Shown: in pieces, positions 51,217-60,843 of the stretch
Numbering within the stretch: the first letter of the stretch is position 1
How the letters are laid out: every line of letters begins with the position of its first letter
Source: UBA1876 sp003446665
Lineage (GTDB): Bacteria > Synergistota > Synergistia > Synergistales > Thermovirgaceae
Length of the DNA: 64,000 nt
Direction of reading: 5' to 3'
NCBI GenBank assembly: GCA_040616305.1
Contig: CP159918.1
Location: 1,550,001-1,614,000, forward strand
Notes under the pieces: model-generated
Told to the model about the DNA's origin: nothing
Database searches by the model: none
Seen by the model: only the letters and a program-made list of their open reading frames with translations
Translations under genes and position numbers: made by a program

Positions 51217-52956
51217 TCAAATACGTTCCAGGACGGCCGCACATTCCGGCGGCAGTGTAAGCGCCTCTTTTGTCAATAATATTCCCGGCCTGGAGCCAAG
51301 CCTGAGCTCCATGTTGCCTGCCCAAGCCCCACTTGGGATCGAAATCCGCTTTTTGCCAAAATTACACGCCATCAGCACGGCGTTTTTTTGCATCACGAGC
51401 CATAAGTCCTTTTCGTTGAATTCAACGCGCATGTTTTCCCTACAGCCATCTCTTAAACATGGCCTTTCGTTTCTGAAACGAGAAAGACTTTTGTACCACT
51501 CGAGCATTTCCTTTCCCTCCGCCGTGTCCTTTAAAGGCCAGTCAAGCCTTGATCGGAGGAAGGTCGTTTCGTCCTGTGGGTCCGGTATCTCCTCGGGATT
51601 CCATCCAAAAACCGCAAATTCGTTCCGCCTTCCCTCGCTTACGGTTTTACCGAGTTGCTCGTCGGAGTGGTCGGTGAAATACAAAAAAGGTGAACCGGAA
51701 CCCCACTCCTCTCCCTGAAAAATCATTGGGACAAAAGGCAAAAGAAAAACACAGGCAGCGGCGACCTTCTGAAGTTCCCTCCCGCAGACGTGACCAAGCC
51801 GCTCGCCCCTGGCCCTGTTTCCTACCTGGTCGTGGGTCTGGATATATCCCAGGAAACAACTAGGCGGAAGATCTTTCGCAGAACGTCCATGACGTCTTTT
51901 GCGAAACGACGAATAATTGCCCTCGTATACGAAGTTCCTTTCCAGAGCCTTCGCCACTTGGGCGACGCCCCCGAAATCACCGTAATAACCCTCTCGTTCC
52001 CCCGTGAGCAGTGCGTGCAGGGCATGATGAAAATCATCACTCCATTGGGCGTCGAACCCGTATCCTCCGACTTCGGTCGCGCTTACCACCCTGGGGTCGT
52101 TGAGGTCGCTTTCCGCGATTATGAAACGGTGCTTACCCGTTTCCATCTCCACTTGACGCACCGTACGGACCAATTCCTCGAGAAAGTGCAAAGCCGATTG
52201 GTCGAAGATAGCGTGGACGGCATCGATCCTGAGACCGTCCATGTGATAGTCCTCCAGCCACATCCTTGCGTTATCGAGGAAGAACGCCCGCACTTCGTCG
52301 GAAAAAGGCCCGTCGAAATTGACCGCGTCACCCCACGGTGAGGCATATTTTTTCGAGAAATAGGGTCCGAAGAACCCAAGGTAATTCCCCTCGGGACCAA
52401 GGTGGTTGTAGACCACATCCAACAAAACGGCAATACCCTTTTCGTGGGCTGAGTCGACAAGTTTCTTTAGCCCTTCAGGACCTCCATAGGCTTCGTGCGG
52501 AGCGTAGATATTTACCCCGTCGTAGCCCCATCCCCGTACGCCGGAAAACCCGTTTACCGGCATCAGCTCAATATGCGTCACACCGATGGATTTGAGGTAA
52601 TCCAGCTTCACTGCGACACCTTCGAAGGTCCCATCCGAAGAAAACGTACCCGTGTGCAGCTCATATATCAAACCTGACGCCAACGGCTGAGGTTGCCATT
52701 TTTCATCGGTCCAGTTGAATTTTCTGTGATCCACGAAGACCGACGGGCCGTGAACTCCTTTGGGTTGCCTGGTCGACCTCGGATCAGGAAGAAAAGGCCC
52801 ACCATCCACCGAAAAAGCGTACTCGTCACCATCTTCCAACGTTACGCCTGGCGCTTCCCACCACCCTCGATAGGACTTCGACATCTTGACGGAACATTGA
52901 CCCGTAACGACAGTAACCGACAAGGCTTCCGGCGCCCATACCGAAGGATGCCTCAA
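51217..52956 (-). CDS. treZ: Maltooligosyltrehalose trehalohydrolase
   Basis: GH13 enzyme that releases trehalose from maltooligosyltrehalose. The 579 residues have an N-terminal beta domain (VWAPEALSVTVVTG), then GVTHIELMPVNGFSGVRGWGYDGV, DVVYNHLGPEGNYL, the nucleophile region GLRIDAVHAI, acid/base RFIIAESDLNDPR and YIQTHDQVGNRARGERL. The start is TTG, overlapping the treY stop as TTGA, with GGGGG eight bases upstream. It is the last gene of glgX-treY-treZ. Confidence 0.93.
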   Translation of the reverse strand: MRHPSVWAPEALSVTVVTGQCSVKMSKSYRGWWEAPGVTLEDGDEYAFSVDGGPFLPDPRSTRQPKGVHGPSVFVDHRKFNWTDEKWQPQPLASGLIYELHTGTFSSDGTFEGVAVKLDYLKSIGVTHIELMPVNGFSGVRGWGYDGVNIYAPHEAYGGPEGLKKLVDSAHEKGIAVLLDVVYNHLGPEGNYLGFFGPYFSKKYASPWGDAVNFDGPFSDEVRAFFLDNARMWLEDYHMDGLRIDAVHAIFDQSALHFLEELVRTVRQVEMETGKHRFIIAESDLNDPRVVSATEVGGYGFDAQWSDDFHHALHALLTGEREGYYGDFGGVAQVAKALERNFVYEGNYSSFRKRRHGRSAKDLPPSCFLGYIQTHDQVGNRARGERLGHVCGRELQKVAAACVFLLPFVPMIFQGEEWGSGSPFLYFTDHSDEQLGKTVSEGRRNEFAVFGWNPEEIPDPQDETTFLRSRLDWPLKDTAEGKEMLEWYKSLSRFRNERPCLRDGCRENMRVEFNEKDLWLVMQKNAVLMACNFGKKRISIPSGAWAGNMELRLGSRPGILLTKEALTLPPECAAVLERI

Positions 52957-55625
52957 GGTGTTTTCCCCCTGTTTTCCTTGACAAGCAAAGCTACGGGAAA
53001 GTTTTTGAGCAGGTCGTCCGCTCCAGCCCATGAATTCCCGGAATATCTTTGATTGTCAAAGATGTTTTCCCAGGTACCTTCGGAGAGCCTTATCTTTGCT
53101 TTTTCCATTTCCGCCTTGCGAGACACAAAACACGTCGGGACCAGAGTGACCACCCCCCCACCTCTGCAAAATGCGAAAATTTCCTTTACACCATTGCCTC
53201 CGGTTTCAACAGGATCATAAGAAGAACCCGGCCCGAAAAAATCGGGCCTGTTTTTTTTGAAATTCAGAACTTTCCAAATCATCCATTGCTTCGGCAAGCC
53301 ATCGTCCCAGTCTTCAGACGATTTGACAAGGGAAGAGACTTTTACTTTTTCCAGGTTTTCAATTTTCATGGCAAAATCCACGGGCCTCCTGTTATCAGGG
53401 TCAACCAGAGAGAGGTCCCAGGTTTCCGTTCCCTGGTATATATCGGGGACTCCCGGTGCAGTAAGCATGACAAGAGCCTGTGCCAGCGAGGCAACGCGCC
53501 CCGGGCGGATCAAAGGTCGCAGGAACATATTGAGATCTTGGATGAATTCGTCATCCTCGAAAATGCTATCGATGAAATTCATGAGAGCCCTTTCGTAGGG
53601 TTCGTTGACGTTCGTCCATGAAGTATGGCTCTTTGCTTCCCGCACGGATTTACGCATTACTTCACTAAGACGGACGCGATCAATGGGCCAGGCACCCATA
53701 ATCGTTTGGTACAGGAAGTACTCCGTGTTGGCGTCAGGCATTCCTCTTGTCTTCTTGTTTTCGTTCATTCGTGACCATCTTTTTACTTTTTCCGCCCATT
53801 CAAGAGGTATCTCCGAGAGAATGGCAAGTCTTGCCCGGACGTCTCCACTTCGTTTAGTGTCATGAGTAGAAAGGGTATTCATCGTGAGTGGGAATTTTTC
53901 GGCCTTTTCCCGAAAATAGCTGTGTGCCCTTTCGGGAGTCACCGAAAAATCGCAAGGCTCTCCGCCAACCTCGTTTAGAGCTATAAATCGGTTGTAGCAG
54001 TAAAGCAACGTGTCCTCAATACCTTTTGCGGCCAAAGGACCCGTCAACTGCTGGAACCGGGCTACAAATTCCGCTTCTTCGGCGGAGGGCGGTTTTTTGG
54101 TGAAAAACCCGCCGAAAAGGTCTATAAGCAGGGGGTCGACCTCTGGAAGCCTTTCATGTGTTTTGTATAGGGCTTCCTCCATGATTTTTTCGTCCTCTGT
54201 ATCGCGTTGCTCGTCACGCCAGGGAGTGAAATACGTCCTGTATACGTCGAAAGAGACCGCAAGGGTCTTTATTACTTTCATAACGTCACTTCGGGCGGAA
54301 TCCCTGAATTCAGGGTGATTTTCGCAAATCTCCATTGCCAGGTGAGTGAGTCGATTAAAATCGCTGCCGAAAAGGTCCTCCGCAACCTTCATTTTCTTCT
54401 CGAATTTCAATTCTTCGCAATGTTTTACTTCGCCGGTAAATTCAGCGTAAAAACGCGTCATCGCCTCTTCTCCGGCTGGGTCGATAAAAAGGCCATTCAC
54501 TAAGTTCAGAAAGTCATACCCGGTTGTACCTTCGACCGGCCAGGCTTCGCGCAGCCTTTTGCCGGGTGAAAGTATTTTTTCCACCAGGATCCACGCCTCC
54601 GGCGCCGCGCTGCGGAGCCTTTTCAGGTATGCCGCAGGATCCTTTAGTCCGTCTATATGATCGACCCGAAGCCCCTCCACTACTCCTGAGGCAACCCATT
54701 TAAGCAAAAGCCTGTGCGTTTCCGCGAAGACGGCATCATCTTCCACGCGCAACGCCACAAGGTTGTCGATGTCGAAGAATCTCCTGTAACCCAGATCCTC
54801 CCGGTTTTTCCGCCACCAGGCCAGCCTGTAGTTTTGCCTTTCGAGGAAATCATCGAGACCCTCGGTGTCGGCGTTGAGCTCTTCGAGGCATTCGTCCACG
54901 ACGGAAGCTTCTTCGGGGTTCTCTCGAAAGTGACGGTCGATGAGAGCGAAGATCACTTCCTTGTTCCTGTGGCGTATCCTGGTGTTTTCCAGGTCCGTGG
55001 CAGTCGGCAGTGGCAAGTTTCCGAGGGATTCACCGAAAAACTGGAGTCTTTCAGAAGAGCACCTCCATCCCGCCTTTTGGAGGACATTCATCATCGAGCG
55101 GGGCGCCACCGGAAAGAGATGTTCCCGGTAACTAACAAAAAAACGCGACTCTTTTCGCACGACCGAAATCAGGCCGGCTCCAAGGACCCTGCCATACTGA
55201 TCTTCCAGTACAGGGAGCAAAATCCGGTTTTTAAGATACGCTTCGGGGCTTTCCCATTCCACGTCGAAAAAGGCGGCAAAGGCGCTCGAGGGGCCGTTTT
55301 CGAGCACATCCTGCCACCAACGGTTCTGCGGGCCGGATATAGCCATATGATTAGGCACTATATCAAGCACCACTCCAAGGCCTTTATTTTTTAGGGTTTC
55401 TGTAAGTAAATCGAAGCCCCGTTTCCCGCCAAGTTCATCATTTACTTTGCCCGGGTCGACCACGTCATAGCCGTGGGTGCTTCCTAAAGCTGCCTGAAGT
55501 ACAGGGGAAAGATACACGTGGCTGATCCCCAACTCGGCCAGATAGCCCGCGGTTTGTGCGGCATCGTAAAAGGTAAAATAGGGGTTGAGCTGCAGTCGGT
55601 AAGTGCAGGAAGGAACCGCTTTCAT
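52953..55625 (-). CDS. treY: Maltooligosyltrehalose synthase
   Basis: Converts the reducing-end bond of a maltodextrin into an alpha,alpha-1,1 linkage. The 890 residues match TreY: N-terminal PSCTYRLQLNPYFTFYDAAQ, GISHVYLSPVLQAALGSTHGYDVVDP, GVVLDIVPNHMA, catalytic GLRVDHIDGLKDP and EAWILVEKIL, then TLSTHDTKRSGDVRARLA. The ATG overlaps the glgX stop as ATGA. It works in series with treZ to make trehalose. Confidence 0.95.
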   Translation of the reverse strand: MKAVPSCTYRLQLNPYFTFYDAAQTAGYLAELGISHVYLSPVLQAALGSTHGYDVVDPGKVNDELGGKRGFDLLTETLKNKGLGVVLDIVPNHMAISGPQNRWWQDVLENGPSSAFAAFFDVEWESPEAYLKNRILLPVLEDQYGRVLGAGLISVVRKESRFFVSYREHLFPVAPRSMMNVLQKAGWRCSSERLQFFGESLGNLPLPTATDLENTRIRHRNKEVIFALIDRHFRENPEEASVVDECLEELNADTEGLDDFLERQNYRLAWWRKNREDLGYRRFFDIDNLVALRVEDDAVFAETHRLLLKWVASGVVEGLRVDHIDGLKDPAAYLKRLRSAAPEAWILVEKILSPGKRLREAWPVEGTTGYDFLNLVNGLFIDPAGEEAMTRFYAEFTGEVKHCEELKFEKKMKVAEDLFGSDFNRLTHLAMEICENHPEFRDSARSDVMKVIKTLAVSFDVYRTYFTPWRDEQRDTEDEKIMEEALYKTHERLPEVDPLLIDLFGGFFTKKPPSAEEAEFVARFQQLTGPLAAKGIEDTLLYCYNRFIALNEVGGEPCDFSVTPERAHSYFREKAEKFPLTMNTLSTHDTKRSGDVRARLAILSEIPLEWAEKVKRWSRMNENKKTRGMPDANTEYFLYQTIMGAWPIDRVRLSEVMRKSVREAKSHTSWTNVNEPYERALMNFIDSIFEDDEFIQDLNMFLRPLIRPGRVASLAQALVMLTAPGVPDIYQGTETWDLSLVDPDNRRPVDFAMKIENLEKVKVSSLVKSSEDWDDGLPKQWMIWKVLNFKKNRPDFFGPGSSYDPVETGGNGVKEIFAFCRGGGVVTLVPTCFVSRKAEMEKAKIRLSEGTWENIFDNQRYSGNSWAGADDLLKNFPVALLVKENRGKTP

Positions 55626-57733
55626 TCTTCTATCCTTTTAACGAGTACAACAACCGCACGGCTCGATACGTTAACCTTCGAGCCACCCGCGAGTGGCTCT
55701 GCTCCCTCTATGAAACCGCCTCTTCCTGTATCTATAACCCATTCCCAAAAGTCACCCCACGACGAGTCGGGAAGCCTGAATTCCAAAGGTTCGTAATGCG
55801 CGTTTACAAGAAAGAGGAAACTATCGTCCCTGATTTTCCGGCCCCACATGTCGGGAGTTTTGATGGCGTCGCCGTTAAGGAAGATCATAAGGCTCTTGGC
55901 AAAATCCTGGCGCCAGTTTTCATGCGTCATAAGTTTGCCGTCGGGAGTAAACCAGCCGATGTCGTGAAGGTCGCTACCGTTTATAGGACGGCCTATGAAC
56001 CAGTTCCTGCGCCTGAAAACGGGATGTTCCCATCTGAAATTAACCAGATCACAGACGAACTCGAGAAACCCTTCGTCGGCGTTTTCCCAGTCGAACCAGG
56101 AAACTTCGTTATCCTGACAGTAGGCGTTGTTGTTTCCCTTTTGCGTTCGCCCTATTTCGTCGCCACCCAAAATCATGGGTATACCCTGTGAACAAATAAG
56201 AGAAACAAGGAAATTCATTTTCTGCCTGGTGCGTAAGGCATTGATTTCCGGATCATCGGTCGTACCTTCGACACCGCAGTTCCATGAACGGTTGTCGTCG
56301 GTACCGTCGGCGTTGTTTTCCCCGTTCGCCTCATTGTGTTTTTCGTTGTAGGAAACAAGGTCGTGAAGGGTAAAACCATCGTGAGCGGTAACGAAATTTA
56401 CGCTGGCAAAGGGGCGCCGTCCCGTGTTCTCGTATAGATCGGAGCTGCCTGTAAACCGGTAGGCGAATTCCCCCAGAGTCTGATCTTTGCCACGCCAGAA
56501 ATCCCGCATGCAATCTCTGTACTTGCCGTTCCATTCCGACCAAAGGGGCGGAAAGTTACCGACCTGATAACCTCCCTCCCCCACATCCCAAGGCTCGGCT
56601 ATCAGCTTCACCTGGCTGACCACCGGATCCTGTTGCACCAGGTCGAAGAAAGCAGACAACCTGTCTACGTCGTGGAGCTCCCTGGCCAGCGTGGATGCCA
56701 GGTCAAACCGGAAGCCGTCCACATGCATCTCCAGGATCCAATACCGTAGGGAGTCCATGATCAGCTGAAGCACATGGGGATGCCGCATGTTGAGGGAGTT
56801 TCCCGTTCCGGTGTAATCGACATAAAATCGCGGATTGCCGGCGTCTAGCCGGTAATAGGCTGCGTTGTCTATGCCCCTGAAAGACAGCGTCGGCCCTAGA
56901 TGATTTCCTTCCGCCGTGTGATTGTAGACGACGTCAAGTATCACCTCTATATCGGCCTCGTGGAGGTTTTTTACCATCTGCCTAAATTCCTGGACCTGCT
57001 GTCCTGCCTGTCCGTAGGCAGCGTACTCGTTATGAGGCGCAAAATATCCGATGGTGTTGTATCCCCAGTAATTCCGCAGGCCCTTTTCGACCAGATGCGC
57101 GTCATGGATAAACTGATGTACAGGCATGAGCTCCAGCGCAGTTACCCCTAGGCGTTTGAAATATTCCACTGCAGCAGGATGAGATAAAGCCGAGTATGTT
57201 CCCCTTATGTTTTCGGGAATTTCGGGGTGTTTTTTGGAAAAACCCTTGACATGCACCTCATAGATCAAAGTGTCGCTCAAAGGCCTTTTGATGGGTACGT
57301 CTTTTCCCCAGTCAAAAAAGGGATTGGAGACTATCGATTTCGGTACGAAGGGAGCACTGTCACGATCGTCCCTGATGTCGTCGCTTCCTCCTGTAACGTA
57401 TCCAAAAACGGACGGATCCCAATTGACTTGACCTTCTACGGCCTTGGCGTACGGATCGATCAAAAGCTTTGCCGGGTTGCATCTTTTACCTTGCGCCGGG
57501 TCCCATGCACCGTGAACCCTGTAGCCGTATCTTTGTCCCGGGCCCACACCGTGAAGGTAACCGTGCCAGCAGTAGGCCGTCATCTCCTGGAGTTCAACCC
57601 TGGTTTCCACTCCCTGTCCGTCGAAAAGACATAACTCCACTTTTTCGGCTATCTCTGAAAAAATGGAGAAATTCGTTCCCACACCATCGTAAGTAGCCCC
57701 TAGTGGATAGGGTTTGCCGGGCCATATCTCCAT
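55622..57733 (-). CDS. glgX: Glycogen debranching enzyme GlgX
   Basis: GH13 enzyme cutting alpha-1,6 branches. 703 residues: N-terminal CBM48 domain (PYPLGATYDGVGTNFSIFSEIAEKVELCLFDG), VTALELMPVHQF, DVVYNHTAEGNHLGPTLSFRG, nucleophile DGFRFDLASTLA, acid/base LIAEPWDVGEGGY and VNFVTAHDGFTL. It is first gene of the trehalose operon. It supplies linear maltodextrins to TreY/TreZ. No glycogen synthase or phosphorylase gene lies nearby. Confidence 0.95.
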   Translation of the reverse strand: MEIWPGKPYPLGATYDGVGTNFSIFSEIAEKVELCLFDGQGVETRVELQEMTAYCWHGYLHGVGPGQRYGYRVHGAWDPAQGKRCNPAKLLIDPYAKAVEGQVNWDPSVFGYVTGGSDDIRDDRDSAPFVPKSIVSNPFFDWGKDVPIKRPLSDTLIYEVHVKGFSKKHPEIPENIRGTYSALSHPAAVEYFKRLGVTALELMPVHQFIHDAHLVEKGLRNYWGYNTIGYFAPHNEYAAYGQAGQQVQEFRQMVKNLHEADIEVILDVVYNHTAEGNHLGPTLSFRGIDNAAYYRLDAGNPRFYVDYTGTGNSLNMRHPHVLQLIMDSLRYWILEMHVDGFRFDLASTLARELHDVDRLSAFFDLVQQDPVVSQVKLIAEPWDVGEGGYQVGNFPPLWSEWNGKYRDCMRDFWRGKDQTLGEFAYRFTGSSDLYENTGRRPFASVNFVTAHDGFTLHDLVSYNEKHNEANGENNADGTDDNRSWNCGVEGTTDDPEINALRTRQKMNFLVSLICSQGIPMILGGDEIGRTQKGNNNAYCQDNEVSWFDWENADEGFLEFVCDLVNFRWEHPVFRRRNWFIGRPINGSDLHDIGWFTPDGKLMTHENWRQDFAKSLMIFLNGDAIKTPDMWGRKIRDDSFLFLVNAHYEPLEFRLPDSSWGDFWEWVIDTGRGGFIEGAEPLAGGSKVNVSSRAVVVLVKRIEE

Positions 57734-57808
57734 GTCATTTCCCCCGTATCAAAAAAATCAAAACAGTCAAGCTGTCCCGAATCGTGCCGAGACAGAAGAA
57801 GTAACTAC

Positions 57809-57836
57809 ATTATACTTGAGGCGAAGACGGTATAAA
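57809..57836 (-). promoter_or_regulatory. Promoter of the glgX-treY-treZ operon
   Basis: Minus-strand TTTATA, 16-bp spacer, perfect TATAAT. Between it and the gene lies CTGTC-N14-GACAG, a possible operator. Confidence 0.5.
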
Positions 57837-57976
57837 GGAAATCAAAAGAGTTAACACGAAGATGAGTACTTTACCTGGCAAAACGCATAGGAGCGACACG
57901 ATACAAGCAATCAGAGAAGAATAAAAATCTCTTTTCCGCCTGATGACACAAAAGGAAAACCGTCACTTCCTGAAGC

Positions 57977-58153
57977 TCAGCGCTTTCCCTCAAGTTTTTC
58001 CGCTATGCTCAAAAACAATGCCTTGCGGTCTTTCAGGGTTTGCCTGTAGTTTCCGCTGTCCGTGTCGGCTATCTCCATCCTGATCTCCGATATGGCATAG
58101 GTAAGAAGCTCTCTCAAAACCTCAGCTTCCGCTTCCGTCAGGTCGATTTGCAT
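57977..58153 (-). CDS. Small conserved-looking hypothetical protein
   Basis: 58 residues from ATG 58153 (MQIDLTEAEAEVLRELLTYAISEIRMEIADTDS pattern, ending DRKALFLSIAEKLEGK), largely helical and acidic. The LRELL...I..LRMEIADTDxxxxRxxLKxR layout recalls small hypothetical proteins seen in several anaerobes. Another ATG seven codons earlier (58174) is possible. The ribosome site is weak. Stand-alone between the trehalose operon and the acetamidase gene; the flanks (57837-57976 and 58175-58265) show nothing else. Confidence 0.55.
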   Translation of the reverse strand: MQIDLTEAEAEVLRELLTYAISEIRMEIADTDSGNYRQTLKDRKALFLSIAEKLEGKR

Positions 58154-58265
58154 GGTTTTACACCACACATTCATTTTGAATTTATCCCGCTACCCTACTG
58201 ACAGTTTATCATACCTCCACCGTGGTAATCATCCAGTTTTTACCACCATAAACGTACCTTTGGAG

Positions 58266-59558
58266 CTAAAATTCCTCGTAATGGGCCAAAACGGTTTCCC
58301 ACAAATTTCTTTTTTCAAGAATCCCTTTTGGCACAAGCATAGTCACCTGAACAACGCCGGGCAGCCTTCCGATCTCTACCTGGCCGGTTATGGTGCATCT
58401 GTTTTTGATCTCGGGCAAGGGAAGGCCGGTAAATGAAGCCATTCGCTTTAGCCCGTTCGCGGTTGCGGCATTGAGATCCTTGCCCGATCCAATAACCTGG
58501 ATCGGAAGTGTTTCTTCTTCCAAAGCGAAGCCGTATCTTGAAGCTAGAGACCTTGCGACCTCGATTTCCTCCGGGAAGCGGATCGAGGCTATCTTCGGCA
58601 GATCCTCTTCGAGCGGCAAAAGCATTGGTCCTTCGAGGAGCAATCCTTTGATCAATTCCACGTCAATGATGACTTCAGCGGAGACATCGGTAGTGTGGCC
58701 GGCGATCTCTCCGTCGCCCATCATAGCGTGAACATCGCCGACATAAATACCCGCACCCGGAACCTTGACAGGCACCACGAGTGCTGTTCCTTCCACAACT
58801 TCATTCACGTCCATGTGGCCGTCGGTTCGCTTTTCCAGGTCCTCTTCATCAAGGGCATAGGCGTGGGGTGCTCCTACCAGGAAGGAACCAAAATCGCCGG
58901 CATTGTGGCTGGCAGGCATCCTGACAGCCGGGCAGGATCCGATATTGCCGACCATGGGACGCAAGGGCGCTATGACGCCGGGCAAGTCCGCCTTGGCAAA
59001 GAGGTTTGCAGAATATTGACACGACCCTTGGGGAATAGCACTGAAAGACGCCGCATCCTTGGCAATCTCTTCGGCGGCTTCCTTGTTCACAGTGATCCCT
59101 ATTTCCCGGTTTTCGTCCATGAGAAGTGTGTAACCGTTCTCGATTTTGAAAGGATGAACGGGTGTACCGCACTTTTTGCAACGTACGGCGTCCTCACCTA
59201 TACCCTCCACGTAAGTTTGTGGATTGACCTCTCCACATGAAGGGCATTTTTTGGCAACGAAGGGATCCCCGTCGAAATGACCTTCCTGGGGTGCGTCCGT
59301 TCCAGATGTAGTGGCCAGGGATAATACATTGATCTTCCTTATCCTGAGGATAACAGCGTCTCCGGGCTCGGCTCCCTCTACGGCAATCGGACGTGTCACC
59401 TCATGGCCGCTGGGATAATCGGGAGTTATCATAGCTCCCCAGCACCCTGGACTTACCCTGGCTACAATACGACCTCCATCTTCGACATGTCCAGCAAAGG
59501 GCTCATTTGGATCCAATAGCCATACCATGCCTTGTGAATGCACTAGCGAAGCACACAT
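58266..59558 (-). CDS. Acetamidase/formamidase family protein with zinc-ribbon insert
   Basis: 430 residues of the FmdA/AmdA fold, which hydrolyses small amides. VEGAEPGDAVILRIRKI, GSCPAVRMPASHNAGDFG and GIYVGDVHAMMGDGEIAGHTTDVSAEV are the family core. At about residues 106-135 there is an insert with CPSCGE and CKKCG, a zinc ribbon that ordinary acetamidases of this length do not, as far as I recall, carry. AAAGGAGG precedes the ATG. Single gene. Confidence 0.88.
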   Translation of the reverse strand: MCASLVHSQGMVWLLDPNEPFAGHVEDGGRIVARVSPGCWGAMITPDYPSGHEVTRPIAVEGAEPGDAVILRIRKINVLSLATTSGTDAPQEGHFDGDPFVAKKCPSCGEVNPQTYVEGIGEDAVRCKKCGTPVHPFKIENGYTLLMDENREIGITVNKEAAEEIAKDAASFSAIPQGSCQYSANLFAKADLPGVIAPLRPMVGNIGSCPAVRMPASHNAGDFGSFLVGAPHAYALDEEDLEKRTDGHMDVNEVVEGTALVVPVKVPGAGIYVGDVHAMMGDGEIAGHTTDVSAEVIIDVELIKGLLLEGPMLLPLEEDLPKIASIRFPEEIEVARSLASRYGFALEEETLPIQVIGSGKDLNAATANGLKRMASFTGLPLPEIKNRCTITGQVEIGRLPGVVQVTMLVPKGILEKRNLWETVLAHYEEF

Positions 59559-59591
59559 ATATTTTACCTCCTTTTTTCCTGATACATGTCC

Positions 59592-59620
59592 ATCTTATCT
59601 TTTCTGCTTTCCTGCAACAA
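59592..59620 (-). promoter_or_regulatory. Candidate promoter of the acetamidase gene
   Basis: Minus-strand TTGTTG, 17-bp spacer, TAAGAT, about 35 bp upstream. Confidence 0.35.
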
Positions 59621-59878
59621 GACAGGATAAAAACAGATCGTTTATTTAGCTTTTTCCCCCGCCTTTTTATTTTAGCTTTACTTTTCACAGCTTAATTTTT
59701 TACCGATACCAGGAAGCGATTTTACCAGTGGTATAGATCACGCAAAAAACCCGCACGACCCTGGATCATAAGCGCGGAGCTAAAAACTGACGCATGAAGT
59801 AAGGCCTCTTGCGCCTTGTTCGATACCGTTTCTAAATACCGGTTTTTCAAAGTTCGTACGCTGATTTTTCAGGAGAAT

Positions 59879-59943
59879 TTGACTAAAAAGGCTCGGTAAG
59901 TTTAGTATTATGCTTGCCTCCATTTCTGTGGGGTTTTTTTTAT
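59879..59943 (+). promoter_or_regulatory. Candidate promoter and short T-rich leader of brnQ
   Basis: TTGACT, 18-bp spacer, TAGTAT (59903-59908), then a small CCTCCA/TGGGG hairpin with eight T at about 59936-59943. It could be an attenuator or a tiny transcript. The rest of the 560-bp gap is AT-rich and without a gene. Confidence 0.45.
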
Positions 59944-60118
59944 GTCCGGGAACCGCTAAAATCCCAAAAACCAGGTCCCAGTTTTAATTTCTACAAAAAC
60001 TTTATTTTGGATTATTGTCTAACTTTTATTAATTTATCAACCAACACACCAAAAACAAAGATATAACAAGAACAGCGTTTTTGTATTCAGTAAATATTTA
60101 AGGGGGTTGTATGCGAAA

Positions 60119-60544
60119 ATGGAGAGAGTTAACATACGTGACGTTGTAATCACCGGCTTTGCCCTGTTTGCCATGTTTTTCGGTGCAGGTAATCTGATTT
60201 TCCCTCCCTATTTGGGATCCTTGTTTGGCACTAAATGGCTGGCTGCCATGTTAGGGTTTGGGATTACAGGAATCGGGTTGCCACTTTTGGGAGTCATAGT
60301 AATGTCTCATTACGATGGTTCCTTTGAGAAATTCGCCGATAAAGGCGGTAAACTTTTCGGAATTTTACTCGGCACCCTAGTCGTTTTATGCATAGGACCG
60401 CTTCTTGCTATTCCACGCACGGGAGCTACCACCTTCGAAGTCGCTGTAAAACCCTTTTTCCCCAACAGGTCAAGTCCTATATTTTGTGTAAATTTGTTTT
60501 GGTCTCTGGTAATGGTCTTATGCATTTTTCTTATTTTTTGTTAA
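60119..60544 (+). pseudogene. brnQ: BrnQ branched-chain amino acid carrier, truncated
   Basis: 141 residues start like a full Na+/branched-chain amino acid symporter (VITGFALFAMFFGAGNLIFPPYLG, ITGIGLPLLGVIVMSHYDGSFEKFA). They stop after the fourth helix at IFLIFC, while the family is about 430-450 residues. The stop coincides with the end of the IS256-family transposase gene on the other strand, so the gene was cut by that insertion. Any remainder lies beyond the right edge. AAGGGGG precedes the start at some distance. The region is AT-rich relative to the insertions. Confidence 0.85.
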
Positions 60545-60673
60545 AGGCAATAGATTTTAGGGCTTGATCTAGATTGCTGTTGTGAAAGATATTCATAGTA
60601 CTCATCCATATCAAGGTACTTCCTTCCACCAGCCCACTTGTTGTCTATCTCAAGAAGAACTGCGCCAAGCAAC
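60541..60673 (-). pseudogene. C-terminal fragment of the IS256-family transposase
   Basis: Encodes VRLLGAVLLEIDNKWAG.. and KYLDMDEYYEYL, the classical C-terminus of mutator-type transposases. It is separated from the main body by the IS21 element. Joining at one copy of the CTTAC duplication restores a continuous frame (133 plus 860 bases from the ORF start gives 331 codons). Confidence 0.92.
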
Positions 60674-60678
60674 CTTAC
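60674..60678. repeat. Target-site duplication of IS21 (left copy, CTTAC)
   Basis: CTTAC directly abuts the TGTC terminus and recurs at 63064-63068 beyond the other end. Confidence 0.9.
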
Positions 60679-60843
60679 TGTCAAGGGACACCCAGATTCC
60701 CGCACTAAGGGGACACCCACTTTCCCGCAGGTGTACACATTCCCTCATGACCGTGCAGGTGTAATTCCTGAACTCCCGTAGTGGTAATTTTTCACCCAAC
60801 TTTCTGAGCCTTTGCGCACAATGCCTTGTTTCTCCTGTTTCGG

